From contig NZ_LR593886.1 in the NCBI RefSeq assembly GCF_901538265.1, positions 3,394,843 through 3,458,842 on the forward strand: 64,000 nucleotides of DNA, given 5' to 3'. Shown here piece after piece: positions 1 through 8,808 of this stretch. The notes beneath the pieces are model-generated. The model saw only the letters and a program-made list of their open reading frames with translations, did no database searches and was not told the origin of the DNA. A program made the translations under genes and the position numbers. How positions within the stretch are numbered: the stretch's first letter is position 1; the number at the start of each line of letters is the position of its first letter. The DNA comes from Gemmata massiliana. GTDB taxonomy: Bacteria; Planctomycetota; Planctomycetia; Gemmatales; Gemmataceae.

Positions 1-81
1 TGCGTGGCACAAGGGCGCTTTGCTCTGTGCCACGAACTCAACCGAATCTTCAACAAAATACAGCGATTCACGAGGTTCACG

Positions 82-1080
82 ATGCTCCTCGATCCCGGCA
101 TGAGCCTGACCCTGCGGCCGATGCGTTACCCGGACTACTTCGAGATGTACAAGGACGCGATCAAGAACACCTGGACGGTGGACGAGGTGGACTTCTCCAC
201 CGATCTCACCGACCTGCGGTCGCGCGTCACCCCGGCCGAGCGCCACCTGATTCACCGGCTGGTCGCGTTCTTCGCCACCGGCGATTCGATCGTCGGCAAC
301 AACCTCGTGTTGAACCTCTACAAGCACGTGAACGCGCCGGAGGCGCGCATGTACTTGTCGCGGCAACTCTACGAAGAGGCGCTGCACGTCCAGTTCTATC
401 TCACGCTGCTCGACAACTACCTGCCGGAGATGGCCGAACGGGAAGCCGCGTTCGCCGCCGTGGACAACATCCCGTCGATAAAACTGAAGGCCGATTTCTG
501 CTTCAAGTGGATCGATTCGATCGAGGGGTTGGACAAGCTCGAAACGCGGGCACACCGCCGGGCGTTCCTGCTGAACCTGATCTGCTTCGCCGCGTGCATC
601 GAGGGCTTGTTCTTCTTCGCGGCGTTCGCTTACGTTTACTTCTTGCGCTCGAAGGGGTTGCTGCACGGCTTGGCGACGGGCACGAACTGGGTGTTTCGCG
701 ACGAGAGCGCGCACATGGCGTTTGCGTTCCGGGTGATCGACACTGTGCGTCGCGAAGAGCCGGACCTGTTCGACGCGGAACTGGACGCGCAAATCGTCGC
801 GATGCTGCGAGAGGCTGTCGAGTGCGAAACCACGTTCGCCCGCGACGTGCTGGGGATGGGCGTTGCCGGGCTGTCGCTCGCCGACCTGCGGAGCTACCTG
901 GAGTATGTCGCCGACCGGCGTCTGGAAGCTCTCGGTGTCGCCTCCGTATTCGGCGCGAAAAACCCGTTCGACTTCATGGACCTGCAAGACGTTCAGGAGT
1001 TGACCAACTTCTTCGAGCGCCGCGTATCGGCGTACCAACTCGGTGTTACCGGGGCGGTGGCGTTCGGCGAAGATTTCTGA
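82..1080 (+). CDS. nrdB: Ribonucleotide reductase class I, small (R2/beta) subunit
   Basis: The R2 subunit houses the diiron-tyrosyl radical cofactor that lets the large subunit NrdA reduce ribonucleoside diphosphates for DNA synthesis in the cytoplasm. Family metal ligands are visible: Asp68 (ATGDSIVG), Glu99 and His102 (EEALH), Glu174 (CIEGLFFF), Glu208 and His211 (RDESAH). Tyr106, four residues after His102, sits where the radical tyrosine lies in E. coli R2, so this looks like a tyrosyl-radical enzyme. The product is 332 aa, a normal length. I chose ATG 82 because the upstream in-frame GTG at 4 would add 26 residues unlike the family. nrdA is not in the window; it may lie just upstream. 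A class II reductase is encoded at 26.5 kb, so the genome has two reductase types. Confidence 0.93.
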   Translation: MLLDPGMSLTLRPMRYPDYFEMYKDAIKNTWTVDEVDFSTDLTDLRSRVTPAERHLIHRLVAFFATGDSIVGNNLVLNLYKHVNAPEARMYLSRQLYEEALHVQFYLTLLDNYLPEMAEREAAFAAVDNIPSIKLKADFCFKWIDSIEGLDKLETRAHRRAFLLNLICFAACIEGLFFFAAFAYVYFLRSKGLLHGLATGTNWVFRDESAHMAFAFRVIDTVRREEPDLFDAELDAQIVAMLREAVECETTFARDVLGMGVAGLSLADLRSYLEYVADRRLEALGVASVFGAKNPFDFMDLQDVQELTNFFERRVSAYQLGVTGAVAFGEDF

Positions 1081-1096
1081 CGATTTGAACGCAACA

Positions 1097-1131
1097 CGGC
1101 TCTGGGCGAACGTTTCACCCAGGGCCGTTTC
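1097..1131 (+). terminator. Rho-independent terminator after nrdB
   Basis: CGGCTCTGGG (1097-1106) pairs with CCCAGGGCCG (1118-1127) across an 11-nt loop, with one G-T wobble, and is followed by TTT. It lies 17 bases after the nrdB stop, between convergent genes. Confidence 0.55.
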
Positions 1132-1138
1132 GAGCGCT

Positions 1139-1354
1139 TTACGCGGTCTTTTCACGACCAAATTCATCAAGCCCGTACCGCGCGAAGATTTCCGCGGGCG
1201 TAACAGTCACGACCTTTCCATCGCGCCATTCCGATACGGTGCGCCCCATCCGCGCGTGCTCCAAGAGCGCTTCCTTGTTGGCCGCGGCATGTGCCCGGTC
1301 GATCGCGGCGAGGTCAATTAGGTCAGCCGTCGGTAGGGCTGTTTGTTCCGCCAT
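1139..1354 (-). CDS. Small protein overlapping the zeta-like kinase gene
   Basis: A 71-residue soluble, charged protein of unknown family, starting MAEQTALPTADLIDL. The ATG at 1354 has a good Shine-Dalgarno (AGGAGT, about 8 nt upstream). It overlaps the last 32 bases of the zeta-like kinase gene in another frame, so the two are almost certainly co-transcribed and translationally coupled. By position it could be the partner or antitoxin of the kinase, but classical epsilon antitoxins precede zeta and look different; this role is inference. The sequence contains TVSEWRDGKVVTVTPAEIF, which resembles short accessory proteins often found beside zeta-like kinases, but I cannot name a family. Confidence 0.6.
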   Translation of the reverse strand: MAEQTALPTADLIDLAAIDRAHAAANKEALLEHARMGRTVSEWRDGKVVTVTPAEIFARYGLDEFGREKTA

Positions 1355-1943
1355 CGTCCGCACTCCTGTTGAACACGTCCCACAAATCCGGGTCGAGAAC
1401 CGTATCGAAGAAGCTGTTGTTGAAAGCGATGAGCTGCCGCTGACCGTTGCTATTATCATACACCTGCCACGTCGTCACGATTGGTCGATATAGTTCGAGA
1501 AAATTACGCACACTGCGCGCGTATCGTCTGCGAACCGTGTCGTCGGGTACGTGGTGACCACCAGCTCGAACTCGATCGGTCACTCTCCGAATTGCCAAAT
1601 CGGGGCTTCGCAACCAGTAGTAAAGCAGGTGGATCGCGTATCCATCGCGGGCCAGTTCGCCGAGCCACCGCGCGTAGGCTCGGCCCGATAGCGTCGTCTC
1701 GAACGCGAAACTTTGGCGCGCGGCGGCGAGTCCGTGAAGGTGGTCGAGCATCACCCGCCCGGCCTTCGCCGCGACTGATTCCACGTCGAAAGCGTTCAGC
1801 CCGCGGGCAATCGTGTCCGCGTTCGTGAACGAAGGGATTCGCATGGCGTCGCGCAAAATGTGCTGGGACGCCGTCGTTTTCCCGGCACCGTTGATGCCCG
1901 CGAGAACCGCAACTTGTGGGCGCGAAACGGAGGGCGTAGTCAC
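1323..1943 (-). CDS. Zeta-toxin-like P-loop kinase
   Basis: A 206-residue P-loop protein of the zeta toxin / AAA-kinase group. Zeta toxins phosphorylate UDP-N-acetylglucosamine and block peptidoglycan synthesis; chromosomal homologues may have other substrates. Walker A is GINGAGKT (residues 16-23). An Asp in FTNADTIARG matches the catalytic Asp region of zeta, and the basic RVRAGGHHVP...RRRYARS stretch fits the lid/ATP-contact region of zeta-like kinases. The GTG at 1943 was chosen because AAAGGAG sits 7 nt upstream; an in-frame GTG at 2000 would add an unlikely tail and almost touch dacB. It lies 61 bp downstream of dacB on the same strand, next to another peptidoglycan gene. Whether it is toxic is not shown by sequence. 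Confidence 0.75.
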   Translation of the reverse strand: MTTPSVSRPQVAVLAGINGAGKTTASQHILRDAMRIPSFTNADTIARGLNAFDVESVAAKAGRVMLDHLHGLAAARQSFAFETTLSGRAYARWLGELARDGYAIHLLYYWLRSPDLAIRRVTDRVRAGGHHVPDDTVRRRYARSVRNFLELYRPIVTTWQVYDNSNGQRQLIAFNNSFFDTVLDPDLWDVFNRSADDGGTNSPTDG

Positions 1944-2004
1944 GGGCGACTCCTTTGCTGTGCGAGAGCGGTCGACACTGAGTGAACCGACGCGCCTCAC
2001 CGAA

Positions 2005-3612
2005 TCACGGACCGTGTTCGTAGAGCACTTCGCACAGCTTGCCGAGCACCTTCCCCTCGCGCGATGAGGTGACGCCTTCTGGGAGTGGCACGTTGTTTAC
2101 GATGATGCAGAAATAGAGTTCGGTTCCGCTCTTCGTGGTCATCGTGCCGGCCAGTGCCTTGCTCTTGAGTAGGAACCGCTCGTTCGCGTTGTCGTACCAA
2201 ATGAGCGTGCCGGTTTTCGCGGACGCTTTTCCGCGCGCCGGGCTGTCTTCCTTCACCGATTCGCTGAGCGTGCCGTCCACGCCGAGTACAGGTAGCGCGG
2301 CCTTGTATGCGTCCCACTCCGGGCGCTTCGCCATGCCCTGAATCACTTGCACTGTCGCTCGGGCGCTCGCGTGGTCCGCAGGTGACCCACCCGCACCGCC
2401 ACCGAACGAAACCGCGCTCGTATCTACCCCCAGTTCCTTCAGGATTTTGGCCTGCTCCTTGAGGCCCGATTCCACCGTGCTTTGCCCCTTCGATGCGGCA
2501 AGCAGCGCGGGCAACGTGCTCGCGTACAAGTTGTGGCTCACCTTCAGCGTGACGCGGAGCGTGTCTTTGAGCGGCGCGGAGGTGAACGTCGCGACCTTGC
2601 GGAGCTTCTCGTATTCGCTTTTCGCGGGAAGGGAGTTGGAGGCGGGGCGGAGAACCGCGCACTGGACCTGTACCCCGTTGCGCCGAAGCGCTTCGATGAA
2701 AAGCGCCCGGGCGAAAAGGGTCGGTTCGTCCACGTTGTAGATTCGGACGTGGGGCTTGCTCCCGACGGGTACTTTCCCGCGAACGGCGAACTGCGTCGGC
2801 CCAACGGCGAGCAGGTGGAGGTTCGCCGACGATTTTTCCGAACCCGTGCCGACACTCGCGTCGAGCGTGTAGAAGGACGTTTCGGGCCGCATCACCACCT
2901 TCGCCGGATCACCTTCTTTTTCGCCCGGCGTCACGATCACGTCGATCGCGTTGTCGTTCACGACAATCGGCGAGATCGAGTCCGGTCCGCTGCCGGTGCC
3001 ACGTGAGCGTGCGAACAGCCGGTCGTCGATGAGCACTTCGCCGTCGATCTGCGTGATGCCCGCGGCTTTCACCTGTTTGGCAAGGTCGTTCAGCCCCGCG
3101 AGCGGGTCCGTGTCGGTCACTTCGCAGTCGCCGAACCCGCCGTTCGCGTAGGTGTGGTCTTTGTCCTTGAAAACGATCTTCCCGTCTTTCGTGGTGCGCC
3201 CGCCGAACATGAGATCCCCGGACGCGACCAGAATCAGATCCCCGCGAAGTGTCCCTTTGAGCGCAAGTCCGCGCTGGTACACGTGGGTTTCCTGCTTCTG
3301 ATCCGGCCCCAGGGCGACCAGTGCAGCCGCGCTCGAAAAGAGCTTCGTGACGGACGCGGGCGCGAGCGTCGCGTCGGGGTTGCGCGAGTAAACGGTCGCG
3401 CCGGTCTTCGCGTCGGCGACCAGAATGCCCCAGGAGGCATGCTTGTAGTCGGGGGCTTCGATGACGGCTTCCAACTTCTCTGAAAGTGCGGCAGGAGGGG
3501 CAGCCGCGGCGGGTACGATCCAGACGAGTGCGAGCAATACGAGCGCGAGCGGGGAACGGGCACGGACCACGGCGACCGCCTTTCCGGTTGGGGAACGTGA
3601 CGCGAAGATCAT
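2005..3612 (-). CDS. dacB: D-alanyl-D-alanine carboxypeptidase / endopeptidase (PBP4, peptidase S13)
   Basis: A periplasmic class C penicillin-binding protein that trims or cleaves D-Ala cross-links in peptidoglycan. An N-terminal hydrophobic signal (LALVLLALVWIVPAAAA, about residues 22-38) precedes the mature enzyme. The three serine-peptidase motifs are visible: SVTK (Ser87, Lys90), SHN near residue 357 and KTG near residue 466. At 535 aa it has the long S13 layout, with an insert domain between SxxK and SxN. The ATG at 3612 is the natural start before the signal peptide. It is divergent from purA, with about 120 bp of shared promoter region. The presence of a PBP-type enzyme fits peptidoglycan in planctomycetes. 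Confidence 0.9.
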   Translation of the reverse strand: MIFASRSPTGKAVAVVRARSPLALVLLALVWIVPAAAAPPAALSEKLEAVIEAPDYKHASWGILVADAKTGATVYSRNPDATLAPASVTKLFSSAAALVALGPDQKQETHVYQRGLALKGTLRGDLILVASGDLMFGGRTTKDGKIVFKDKDHTYANGGFGDCEVTDTDPLAGLNDLAKQVKAAGITQIDGEVLIDDRLFARSRGTGSGPDSISPIVVNDNAIDVIVTPGEKEGDPAKVVMRPETSFYTLDASVGTGSEKSSANLHLLAVGPTQFAVRGKVPVGSKPHVRIYNVDEPTLFARALFIEALRRNGVQVQCAVLRPASNSLPAKSEYEKLRKVATFTSAPLKDTLRVTLKVSHNLYASTLPALLAASKGQSTVESGLKEQAKILKELGVDTSAVSFGGGAGGSPADHASARATVQVIQGMAKRPEWDAYKAALPVLGVDGTLSESVKEDSPARGKASAKTGTLIWYDNANERFLLKSKALAGTMTTKSGTELYFCIIVNNVPLPEGVTSSREGKVLGKLCEVLYEHGP

Positions 3613-3734
3613 GGTACACGCCTCGCGGCGCGCGTGCGAGCGCCCCGCTCACCCTTGACGCACTACGCCGCGCGGACTAGCGTGAGACGGGTTGATTAAC
3701 ACCAATGAAGTTCGCAACGCGGCGGTTTCACACA

Positions 3735-5021
3735 ATGCCCGGTACGTGCGTGGTCGGTTTGCAGTGGGGGGACGAGGCGAAGGGTAAGATCGTCGATCTC
3801 CTCGGCGATGGCTTCGATATCGTGGTGCGGTACAACGGCGGCGCCAACGCCGGGCACACGGTCGTGGTCAACGGAAAGAGTTTCAAACTCTCCCTTCTCC
3901 CGACCGGGGTGATCCGGTCGAACGTCCAGTCCGTCATCGGGAACGGGGTCGTCGTATACCCGCCCCGGTTCATCGAAGAAATCGAATCGCTCGTGAAGCA
4001 GGGCGGTCTCGACGTGTCCGGGTCGCTGTTCGTGAGCGATCACGCGCACGTCATCTTCCCGTACCACATGGAAGAAGAGCGGTTGCTCGAGAGCGGCGCC
4101 GAGGGGAAAATCGGCACCACCGGGCGCGGGATCGGGCCGTGCTACCAGGACAAAGTCGGCCGGCGGTTCGCCATCCGCGTCGGTGAGTTGCTCCAGCCGG
4201 ATCACCTGCGCGAGCGACTGCGGTTCGTGGTGCCGTTCAAGAACAAACTCATGAGCGCGCTCGCGGGCGGTACGGCGCCGAAGGTCTTCGACCCCGAAGC
4301 GGTCGCGACCGAGTACCTGACCTACGCGGAACGCCTCCGGCCGTTCGTGCGGGACACCACGCGGTTCCTGCACGACGCGATCGCGGCCAACAAGCGAATC
4401 ATTTTCGAGGCCGCGCAGGGCAGCTTGCTCGACGTGGACCACGGCACGTTCCCCTACGTCACCAGTTCGAGCAGCCTTCCGTCCGGCATTTGGGGCGGGT
4501 CCGGCGTGCCCGCAAAGCACTTGAAACGGATCATCGGCGTGGTGAAGGCGTACACGAGCCGCGTGGGGCAGGGGCCATTCCCGACGGAACTGAACGACGG
4601 TCTGGGCGAGCAAATTCGGACTGTTGGGCGCGAGTACGGCACCGTGACGGGGCGCCCGCGGCGCGTCGGCTGGCTCGATTCGGTGGCCGTGCGCTACACC
4701 GCGGCGCTCGCCGGCGCGGACGAGATCACGCTGATGCTGCTCGACGTGCTGAGCGGTATCCCGGAACTGAAGATCTGCACCGCCTACGAACTCGACGGCT
4801 CGCGCATCACGCACTTCCCGAGCGACGCGCACCTGCTGGCGCGGTGCAAGCCGGTGTACGAGACGCTGCCGGGCTGGACCGAAGACCTGACCGCGGTGCG
4901 CTCGATCTCGGACCTGCCGAGCGCGGCCCGGCGCTACATCGACCGCGTCGCCGAGCTGATCGGGCTGAAGGTGTCCGTGGTGTCTGTTGGACCCGGGCGC
5001 GAGCAGACGATCATGGTGTAG
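3735..5021 (+). CDS. purA: Adenylosuccinate synthetase
   Basis: Catalyses GTP-dependent condensation of IMP with aspartate to adenylosuccinate, the first committed step to AMP. The product is 428 aa, the usual length. Visible signatures are the N-terminal GTP-binding loop WGDEAKGK (the common form is GDEGKGK; the Ala is a conservative change), NAGHT with the catalytic His, GTTGRGIGPCY, GQGPFPTE and GRPRRVGWLD. I chose ATG 3735 (MPGTCVVG) because the family begins just before the first beta strand; an ATG at 3705 would add ten residues. No strong Shine-Dalgarno precedes either. It stands alone, divergent from dacB. Confidence 0.96.
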   Translation: MPGTCVVGLQWGDEAKGKIVDLLGDGFDIVVRYNGGANAGHTVVVNGKSFKLSLLPTGVIRSNVQSVIGNGVVVYPPRFIEEIESLVKQGGLDVSGSLFVSDHAHVIFPYHMEEERLLESGAEGKIGTTGRGIGPCYQDKVGRRFAIRVGELLQPDHLRERLRFVVPFKNKLMSALAGGTAPKVFDPEAVATEYLTYAERLRPFVRDTTRFLHDAIAANKRIIFEAAQGSLLDVDHGTFPYVTSSSSLPSGIWGGSGVPAKHLKRIIGVVKAYTSRVGQGPFPTELNDGLGEQIRTVGREYGTVTGRPRRVGWLDSVAVRYTAALAGADEITLMLLDVLSGIPELKICTAYELDGSRITHFPSDAHLLARCKPVYETLPGWTEDLTAVRSISDLPSAARRYIDRVAELIGLKVSVVSVGPGREQTIMV

Positions 5022-5456
5022 GCACGATACTTGGACTGATGCTGGCGCTAATGAACGCACCGTGGGCTGAAACGCCCGGTTCACCCGGCTCGCGGTGTCA
5101 TCAGTTGAGTGCGTCGTGTCATTGTCTAGGCGGCATTCATCGGGTGTAATGAACGATGCGCGAATATCAGATGGCAGACGTGGCTAACGGGGTGCTTTTT
5201 TCGGGTACGCGATCGGTGAATCGAGCCGGAAATGTTAGCATTTGTTAGCCGTCGAAAGAACCGCTGAGAGCGTTCGGTCGTATCGAAGTAGTGAACGTGT
5301 CAGTATTTGGGGCGATTCTCGCTGGGGATGGTGCGGGTGTCGCCCGGAATTGTTAGCAGTTGTGAGTCGTGCCTTGCTCCCGCGGGGTCTTTGGCCCGGG
5401 GCAAGTAGACAATCGTGGTGGGAGCCGGTGTTTCGCCCTCGATCCCCGAATTGCAC
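5022..5456. other. 435-bp intergenic stretch with a degenerate 27-bp direct repeat
   Basis: No convincing gene. It contains two similar 27-bp segments (5226-5252 and 5344-5370, 23 of 27 positions equal) sharing CCGGAA.TGTTAGCA. Their spacing of 118 bp could mark regulator sites upstream of the zinc-ribbon gene, or may be chance. Confidence 0.35.
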
Positions 5457-6008
5457 ATGGCGCAACTGGTTGGAACGAAGTGCGTGATCTGTCAGGAAAA
5501 GATCACGAACGAACTGGACTCGCGCTACTGCCGCGATTGCGGAAAGCCGCGTCACACGGCCTGCGTTCGGCTCCCGGATCGCCCGACGGACGAACTGTGT
5601 TACGAGTGCGGCGTTCCGGTTGGCACACTCGACAAACCCGTTGAGCCGAAAGAATCGCCTGATTTTTTGCAATACGGCACGTTCCCGGTCTCGCGCACGT
5701 GCCCGAAGTGCCGTGGTGAGAAATACAAGCGAGTGAAGCCTTTGGGGTGGATCGCGTTCAAGTGGGACCGGGTGTGTAAGGACTGCGCGACACGATACAC
5801 TCCCCCAACGCCGTGGTGGGCCGCGCTGACCTTTGTCGGGGTCGGGCTCCTTTTGGCTGGGTTCGGGGGGATCAGCGTGCTCTTGGGCATGTTGAAGGGT
5901 GACCCTCTCAGGTTGCCTGCGATCGCTTGTGAGGGGTTTCTGGGGATAATTGGTTGTCTTTCGATCTACCACGGTCTTCGTAGTCTCTTCAATCCAGGAG
6001 ACGTGTGA
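5457..6008 (+). CDS. Zinc-ribbon membrane protein of unknown function
   Basis: A 183-residue protein with many paired cysteines: CVICQEK...CRDC and CYECG in the first 55 residues, then CPKCRGEKY and CKDC around residues 82-110. These look like two zinc-binding modules. Two hydrophobic segments follow (about 120-145, ALTFVGVGLLLAGFGGISV, and about 153-175), so the cysteine-rich part is probably cytoplasmic and tethered to the membrane. I chose ATG 5457 (MAQLVGTKC), which starts right before the first Cys pair. It ends 22 bp before uppS and may be co-transcribed with it. I do not recognise a named family. Confidence 0.7.
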   Translation: MAQLVGTKCVICQEKITNELDSRYCRDCGKPRHTACVRLPDRPTDELCYECGVPVGTLDKPVEPKESPDFLQYGTFPVSRTCPKCRGEKYKRVKPLGWIAFKWDRVCKDCATRYTPPTPWWAALTFVGVGLLLAGFGGISVLLGMLKGDPLRLPAIACEGFLGIIGCLSIYHGLRSLFNPGDV

Positions 6009-6030
6009 GGGAACACCGCACCGGGTATCT

Positions 6031-6804
6031 ATGATCTCCACGACGCACGAACCCCGCGAATACGCCCGCTCGGTCGGACTCGATCCGGCCCGGTTGCCGC
6101 GTCACATCGCCATCATCATGGACGGCAACGGGCGGTGGGCACAGCGCCAGGGCAAGGAACGCGCCGAGGGGCACGAGCGCGGCGCGCACTCCGTCGACGT
6201 GATTACCGAAGAGTGCTGCCGACTCGGGATCGGGCAACTCACGCTATACTGCCTCAGTTCCGAGAATTGGAAGCGCCCGAAGCCGGAAATCGACTTCCTG
6301 ATGGCGCTCCTCAAGCAGTACCTGCTCGCGGAACGGGAGAAGATCCAGGAGCAGAACATCCGGTTCACGGTGATCGGTCGGCGCTCAGGGCTGCCCGATG
6401 AAGTGCTCGCCGAGATCGACGAGAACGTTCGCCTCACGCAGCACAACACCGGGCTGACGCTGTGTCTCGCGATCAACTACGGCAGCCGCGCCGAGATCGT
6501 GGACGCAGTGCAGACGCTCGCGGGGCGCGTGAGTCGCGGGGAACTGCAGCCGGAAGAGATCGACGAAGCGGCCATCTCGGGGGCGCTGTACACGGGCGGG
6601 ATGCCGGACCCGGACCTGCTCGTTCGTACCGCGGGCGAGATGCGCGTGAGCAACTACCTTCTCTGGCAGATCTCCTACGCGGAACTTTGGGTCACGCCGA
6701 AGTTCTGGCCCGAATTCGATGCCAGTTTGTTGCACGACGCGCTCCGCGACTTCGCCCGGCGCGAACGGCGCTTCGGCGGGCTGACCACGGACACCACCAC
6801 ATGA
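6031..6804 (+). CDS. uppS: Isoprenyl transferase / undecaprenyl diphosphate synthase
   Basis: A cis-prenyltransferase that adds isopentenyl units to farnesyl diphosphate to make the lipid carrier for peptidoglycan and polysaccharide synthesis. At 257 aa it has family length. Signatures: IIMDGNGRWA with the catalytic Asp, LTLYCLSSENWKRP, and the C-terminal PDLLVRTAGEMRVSNYLLWQ region that binds the homoallylic substrate. The start at 6031 gives MISTTHEPREY before the conserved core. It ends 22 bp before cdsA; the uppS-cdsA order is common in bacteria. Confidence 0.95.
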   Translation: MISTTHEPREYARSVGLDPARLPRHIAIIMDGNGRWAQRQGKERAEGHERGAHSVDVITEECCRLGIGQLTLYCLSSENWKRPKPEIDFLMALLKQYLLAEREKIQEQNIRFTVIGRRSGLPDEVLAEIDENVRLTQHNTGLTLCLAINYGSRAEIVDAVQTLAGRVSRGELQPEEIDEAAISGALYTGGMPDPDLLVRTAGEMRVSNYLLWQISYAELWVTPKFWPEFDASLLHDALRDFARRERRFGGLTTDTTT

Positions 6805-6826
6805 CCGACCCACGAGCGCATTCGTA

Positions 6827-7699
6827 ATGATCCGAACGCGGCTGGTAGTCGGATCGCTCCTCGCGCTGGGAGCTTGTGGCGTGCTGTTCGGCGACTCGTG
6901 GCTCGCGCGCAGCGGGTTCGCGTGGTTCCCGTTCCTGTTCGCGTTTCTGATGTTCGCGGGGCTCGTTGGCTCGCGCGAACTCGTTCGACTCATCCCCGCC
7001 GTACACCGCCCGTCCGAAGGGCTCGTCACCTGCGGTGTACTGCTCGCACTGCTCGCGAACTGGTACCCCGCTATCCATCAGCAGTTCAGCCTCGTGCTCG
7101 CATCAGTGTGGGCGCTGGTCGCGTGGATTCTCGCGGCTGTGTTGATTGCGTCATTCCTGCTGGAAATGCGGCGGTACACCGGCGAACCGGGCATCGCAGT
7201 TCCGCGCCTCGCACTGACACTCTTTGCGGTCGCGTACCTGGGCCTCCTGGCGTGCTTCTTCGCGCAAATCCGCTGGCTCGTACCCGATGTCGACACGAGC
7301 GCGATCATGCTCGCGCTGGTCGTGTTCGTGCCGAAGGGGAACGACATCGGGGCGTTCTTCACGGGCACGTTCCTCGGTCGGCACAAGATGACGCCCGTAC
7401 TCAGCCCCAAGAAGACGTGGGAGGGGTTCGCGGGCGGAATGACGGCCGGCGCCGCGGTCGCAGTGGGCTTCTCGTTCATGGGCGACGTGTTCCGGCACGG
7501 TGTCCCGGAAGCCGTTGCGTTCGGGCTGGTGGTGGGGCTGGCGGGGGTACTCGGCGATCTGGCCGAATCGCTCATCAAGCGTGACGGCCAGATGAAGGAC
7601 GCTTCCAAGAGCATCCCCGGGTTCGGCGGCGTGCTCGACGTGATCGATTCCGTACTTTTTGCGGCTCCCGTCGCGTATCTGTGGTTCAGTTGGCACTAA
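6827..7699 (+). CDS. cdsA: Phosphatidate cytidylyltransferase
   Basis: An integral membrane enzyme making CDP-diacylglycerol from phosphatidic acid and CTP, the branch point of phospholipid synthesis. The 290-aa product has about eight hydrophobic segments from the N-terminus (VGSLLALGACGVLFG, FPFLFAFLMFAGLVG and so on). The C-terminal signature is recognisable but altered: SLIKRDGQMKDASKSIPGFGG followed by DVIDS, where the usual motif is PGHGG...DRxDS. His and Arg of the standard signature are therefore replaced. This may be a lineage-specific form; the rest (KKTWEG, GDLAESLIKR) is standard. It follows uppS and precedes phoH. Confidence 0.9.
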   Translation: MIRTRLVVGSLLALGACGVLFGDSWLARSGFAWFPFLFAFLMFAGLVGSRELVRLIPAVHRPSEGLVTCGVLLALLANWYPAIHQQFSLVLASVWALVAWILAAVLIASFLLEMRRYTGEPGIAVPRLALTLFAVAYLGLLACFFAQIRWLVPDVDTSAIMLALVVFVPKGNDIGAFFTGTFLGRHKMTPVLSPKKTWEGFAGGMTAGAAVAVGFSFMGDVFRHGVPEAVAFGLVVGLAGVLGDLAESLIKRDGQMKDASKSIPGFGGVLDVIDSVLFAAPVAYLWFSWH

Positions 7700-7808
7700 A
7701 AGCCGATCTACTGTCTGAGGGACGTGTGCGAAGGAAACGAACTCGCCGCCGACTTCGTGTGTCCCTGTGCGAACTTCTACTTTTGCGTCGCAAGATTGGA
7801 ACTTCAAC

Positions 7809-8777
7809 ATGGCCGATTCGCTGGTGACGCGCACGCTGACGATCGAGGACCGCGACGAGGCGGTGATCCTCTTCGGCCCGCGCGATCAGCACTTGCGCGC
7901 CCTCCGCGATGCGTTCGCGGTGAAGGCCGTGTACCGCAGCGGGGAACTGCGGATCGAGGGCACGGCCGAGGCCGCGGAGCAGTTCGAGCGCGCACTTCAA
8001 CAGGTGCGCCAGGTCGCGCGCAAACAGGGGAAGCTCGACACGAAGGACGTGACCGGCGTGATCGAAGTGATCCGCGGCGGCACGAATCGCGGAACGGGAT
8101 CGGTGGTCGCGACGGAAGGCGGTCGCAACCTGCGCACGCGAACCGACGGCCAGGGCCGGTACGTGCAGGCGCTCCAGTCGCACGACGTGGTGCTGTGCGT
8201 CGGCCCGGCGGGTAGCGGTAAGACGTACCTCGCGGTCGCGTGGGCGGTGTCGCTCTTGCGCAGCAAACAGGTGCGGAAGATCGTGCTCGTGCGGCCCGCG
8301 GTCGAGGCGGGCGAGCGGCTCGGGTTCCTGCCCGGCGACCTCGTCGCGAAGATCAGCCCGTACCTCCGGCCCCTCTACGACGCGCTCGCGGACATGATGG
8401 AGCCGGAGACGGTGAAGAAGCACATGGAGAGCGAGGTCATCGAGATCCTGCCGTTGGGCTACATGCGCGGCCGGACGCTGTCGCATGCCTGCATCATTCT
8501 GGACGAAGGGCAGAACGCGACCGTCGAGCAGATGAAGATGTTCCTGACCCGGATGGGAACGAACTCGAAGGTCATTGTGACCGGCGACATGACGCAGACC
8601 GACCTCCCCCGCACCGTGCGCAGCGGTCTGGCCGACGCCGTTCACCGGCTGCGCGACGTCGAGGGACTGTCGATCGTGTACCTCGACCAGACGGACATCG
8701 TGCGGAACCCGCTCGTGACGCGGATCGTGAAGGCTTACGAGGACGATTCGCACCGCGGCCGGAAGCCGTCAGCGTAA
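7809..8777 (+). CDS. PhoH-family P-loop ATPase
   Basis: A 322-aa PhoH/YbeZ-type ATPase linked in other bacteria to RNA metabolism and rRNA maturation. An N-terminal KH-like segment (about residues 1-90) precedes the ATPase domain, with Walker A GPAGSGKTYLA (near residue 135), Walker B-like IILDEGQNAT and VTGDMTQTDLP with the sensor Asp. I chose ATG 7809 (MADSLVTRTL), which starts at the family N-terminus. It lies 109 bp after cdsA on the same strand. The usual partners ybeY and the HD-domain 7TM protein are not seen next to it. Confidence 0.9.
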   Translation: MADSLVTRTLTIEDRDEAVILFGPRDQHLRALRDAFAVKAVYRSGELRIEGTAEAAEQFERALQQVRQVARKQGKLDTKDVTGVIEVIRGGTNRGTGSVVATEGGRNLRTRTDGQGRYVQALQSHDVVLCVGPAGSGKTYLAVAWAVSLLRSKQVRKIVLVRPAVEAGERLGFLPGDLVAKISPYLRPLYDALADMMEPETVKKHMESEVIEILPLGYMRGRTLSHACIILDEGQNATVEQMKMFLTRMGTNSKVIVTGDMTQTDLPRTVRSGLADAVHRLRDVEGLSIVYLDQTDIVRNPLVTRIVKAYEDDSHRGRKPSA

Positions 8778-8808
8778 CGGTAGGTATCTGAACAGACGAG
8801 AAGCCGCT

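Noticed and set aside
3696-5084. 462-codon open frame antisense to purA
   Set aside because: Shadow of purA; composition typical of reverse-strand reading of GC-rich genes.
7686-8753. 355-codon open frame antisense to phoH
   Set aside because: Same explanation; phoH has clear P-loop motifs on the plus strand.
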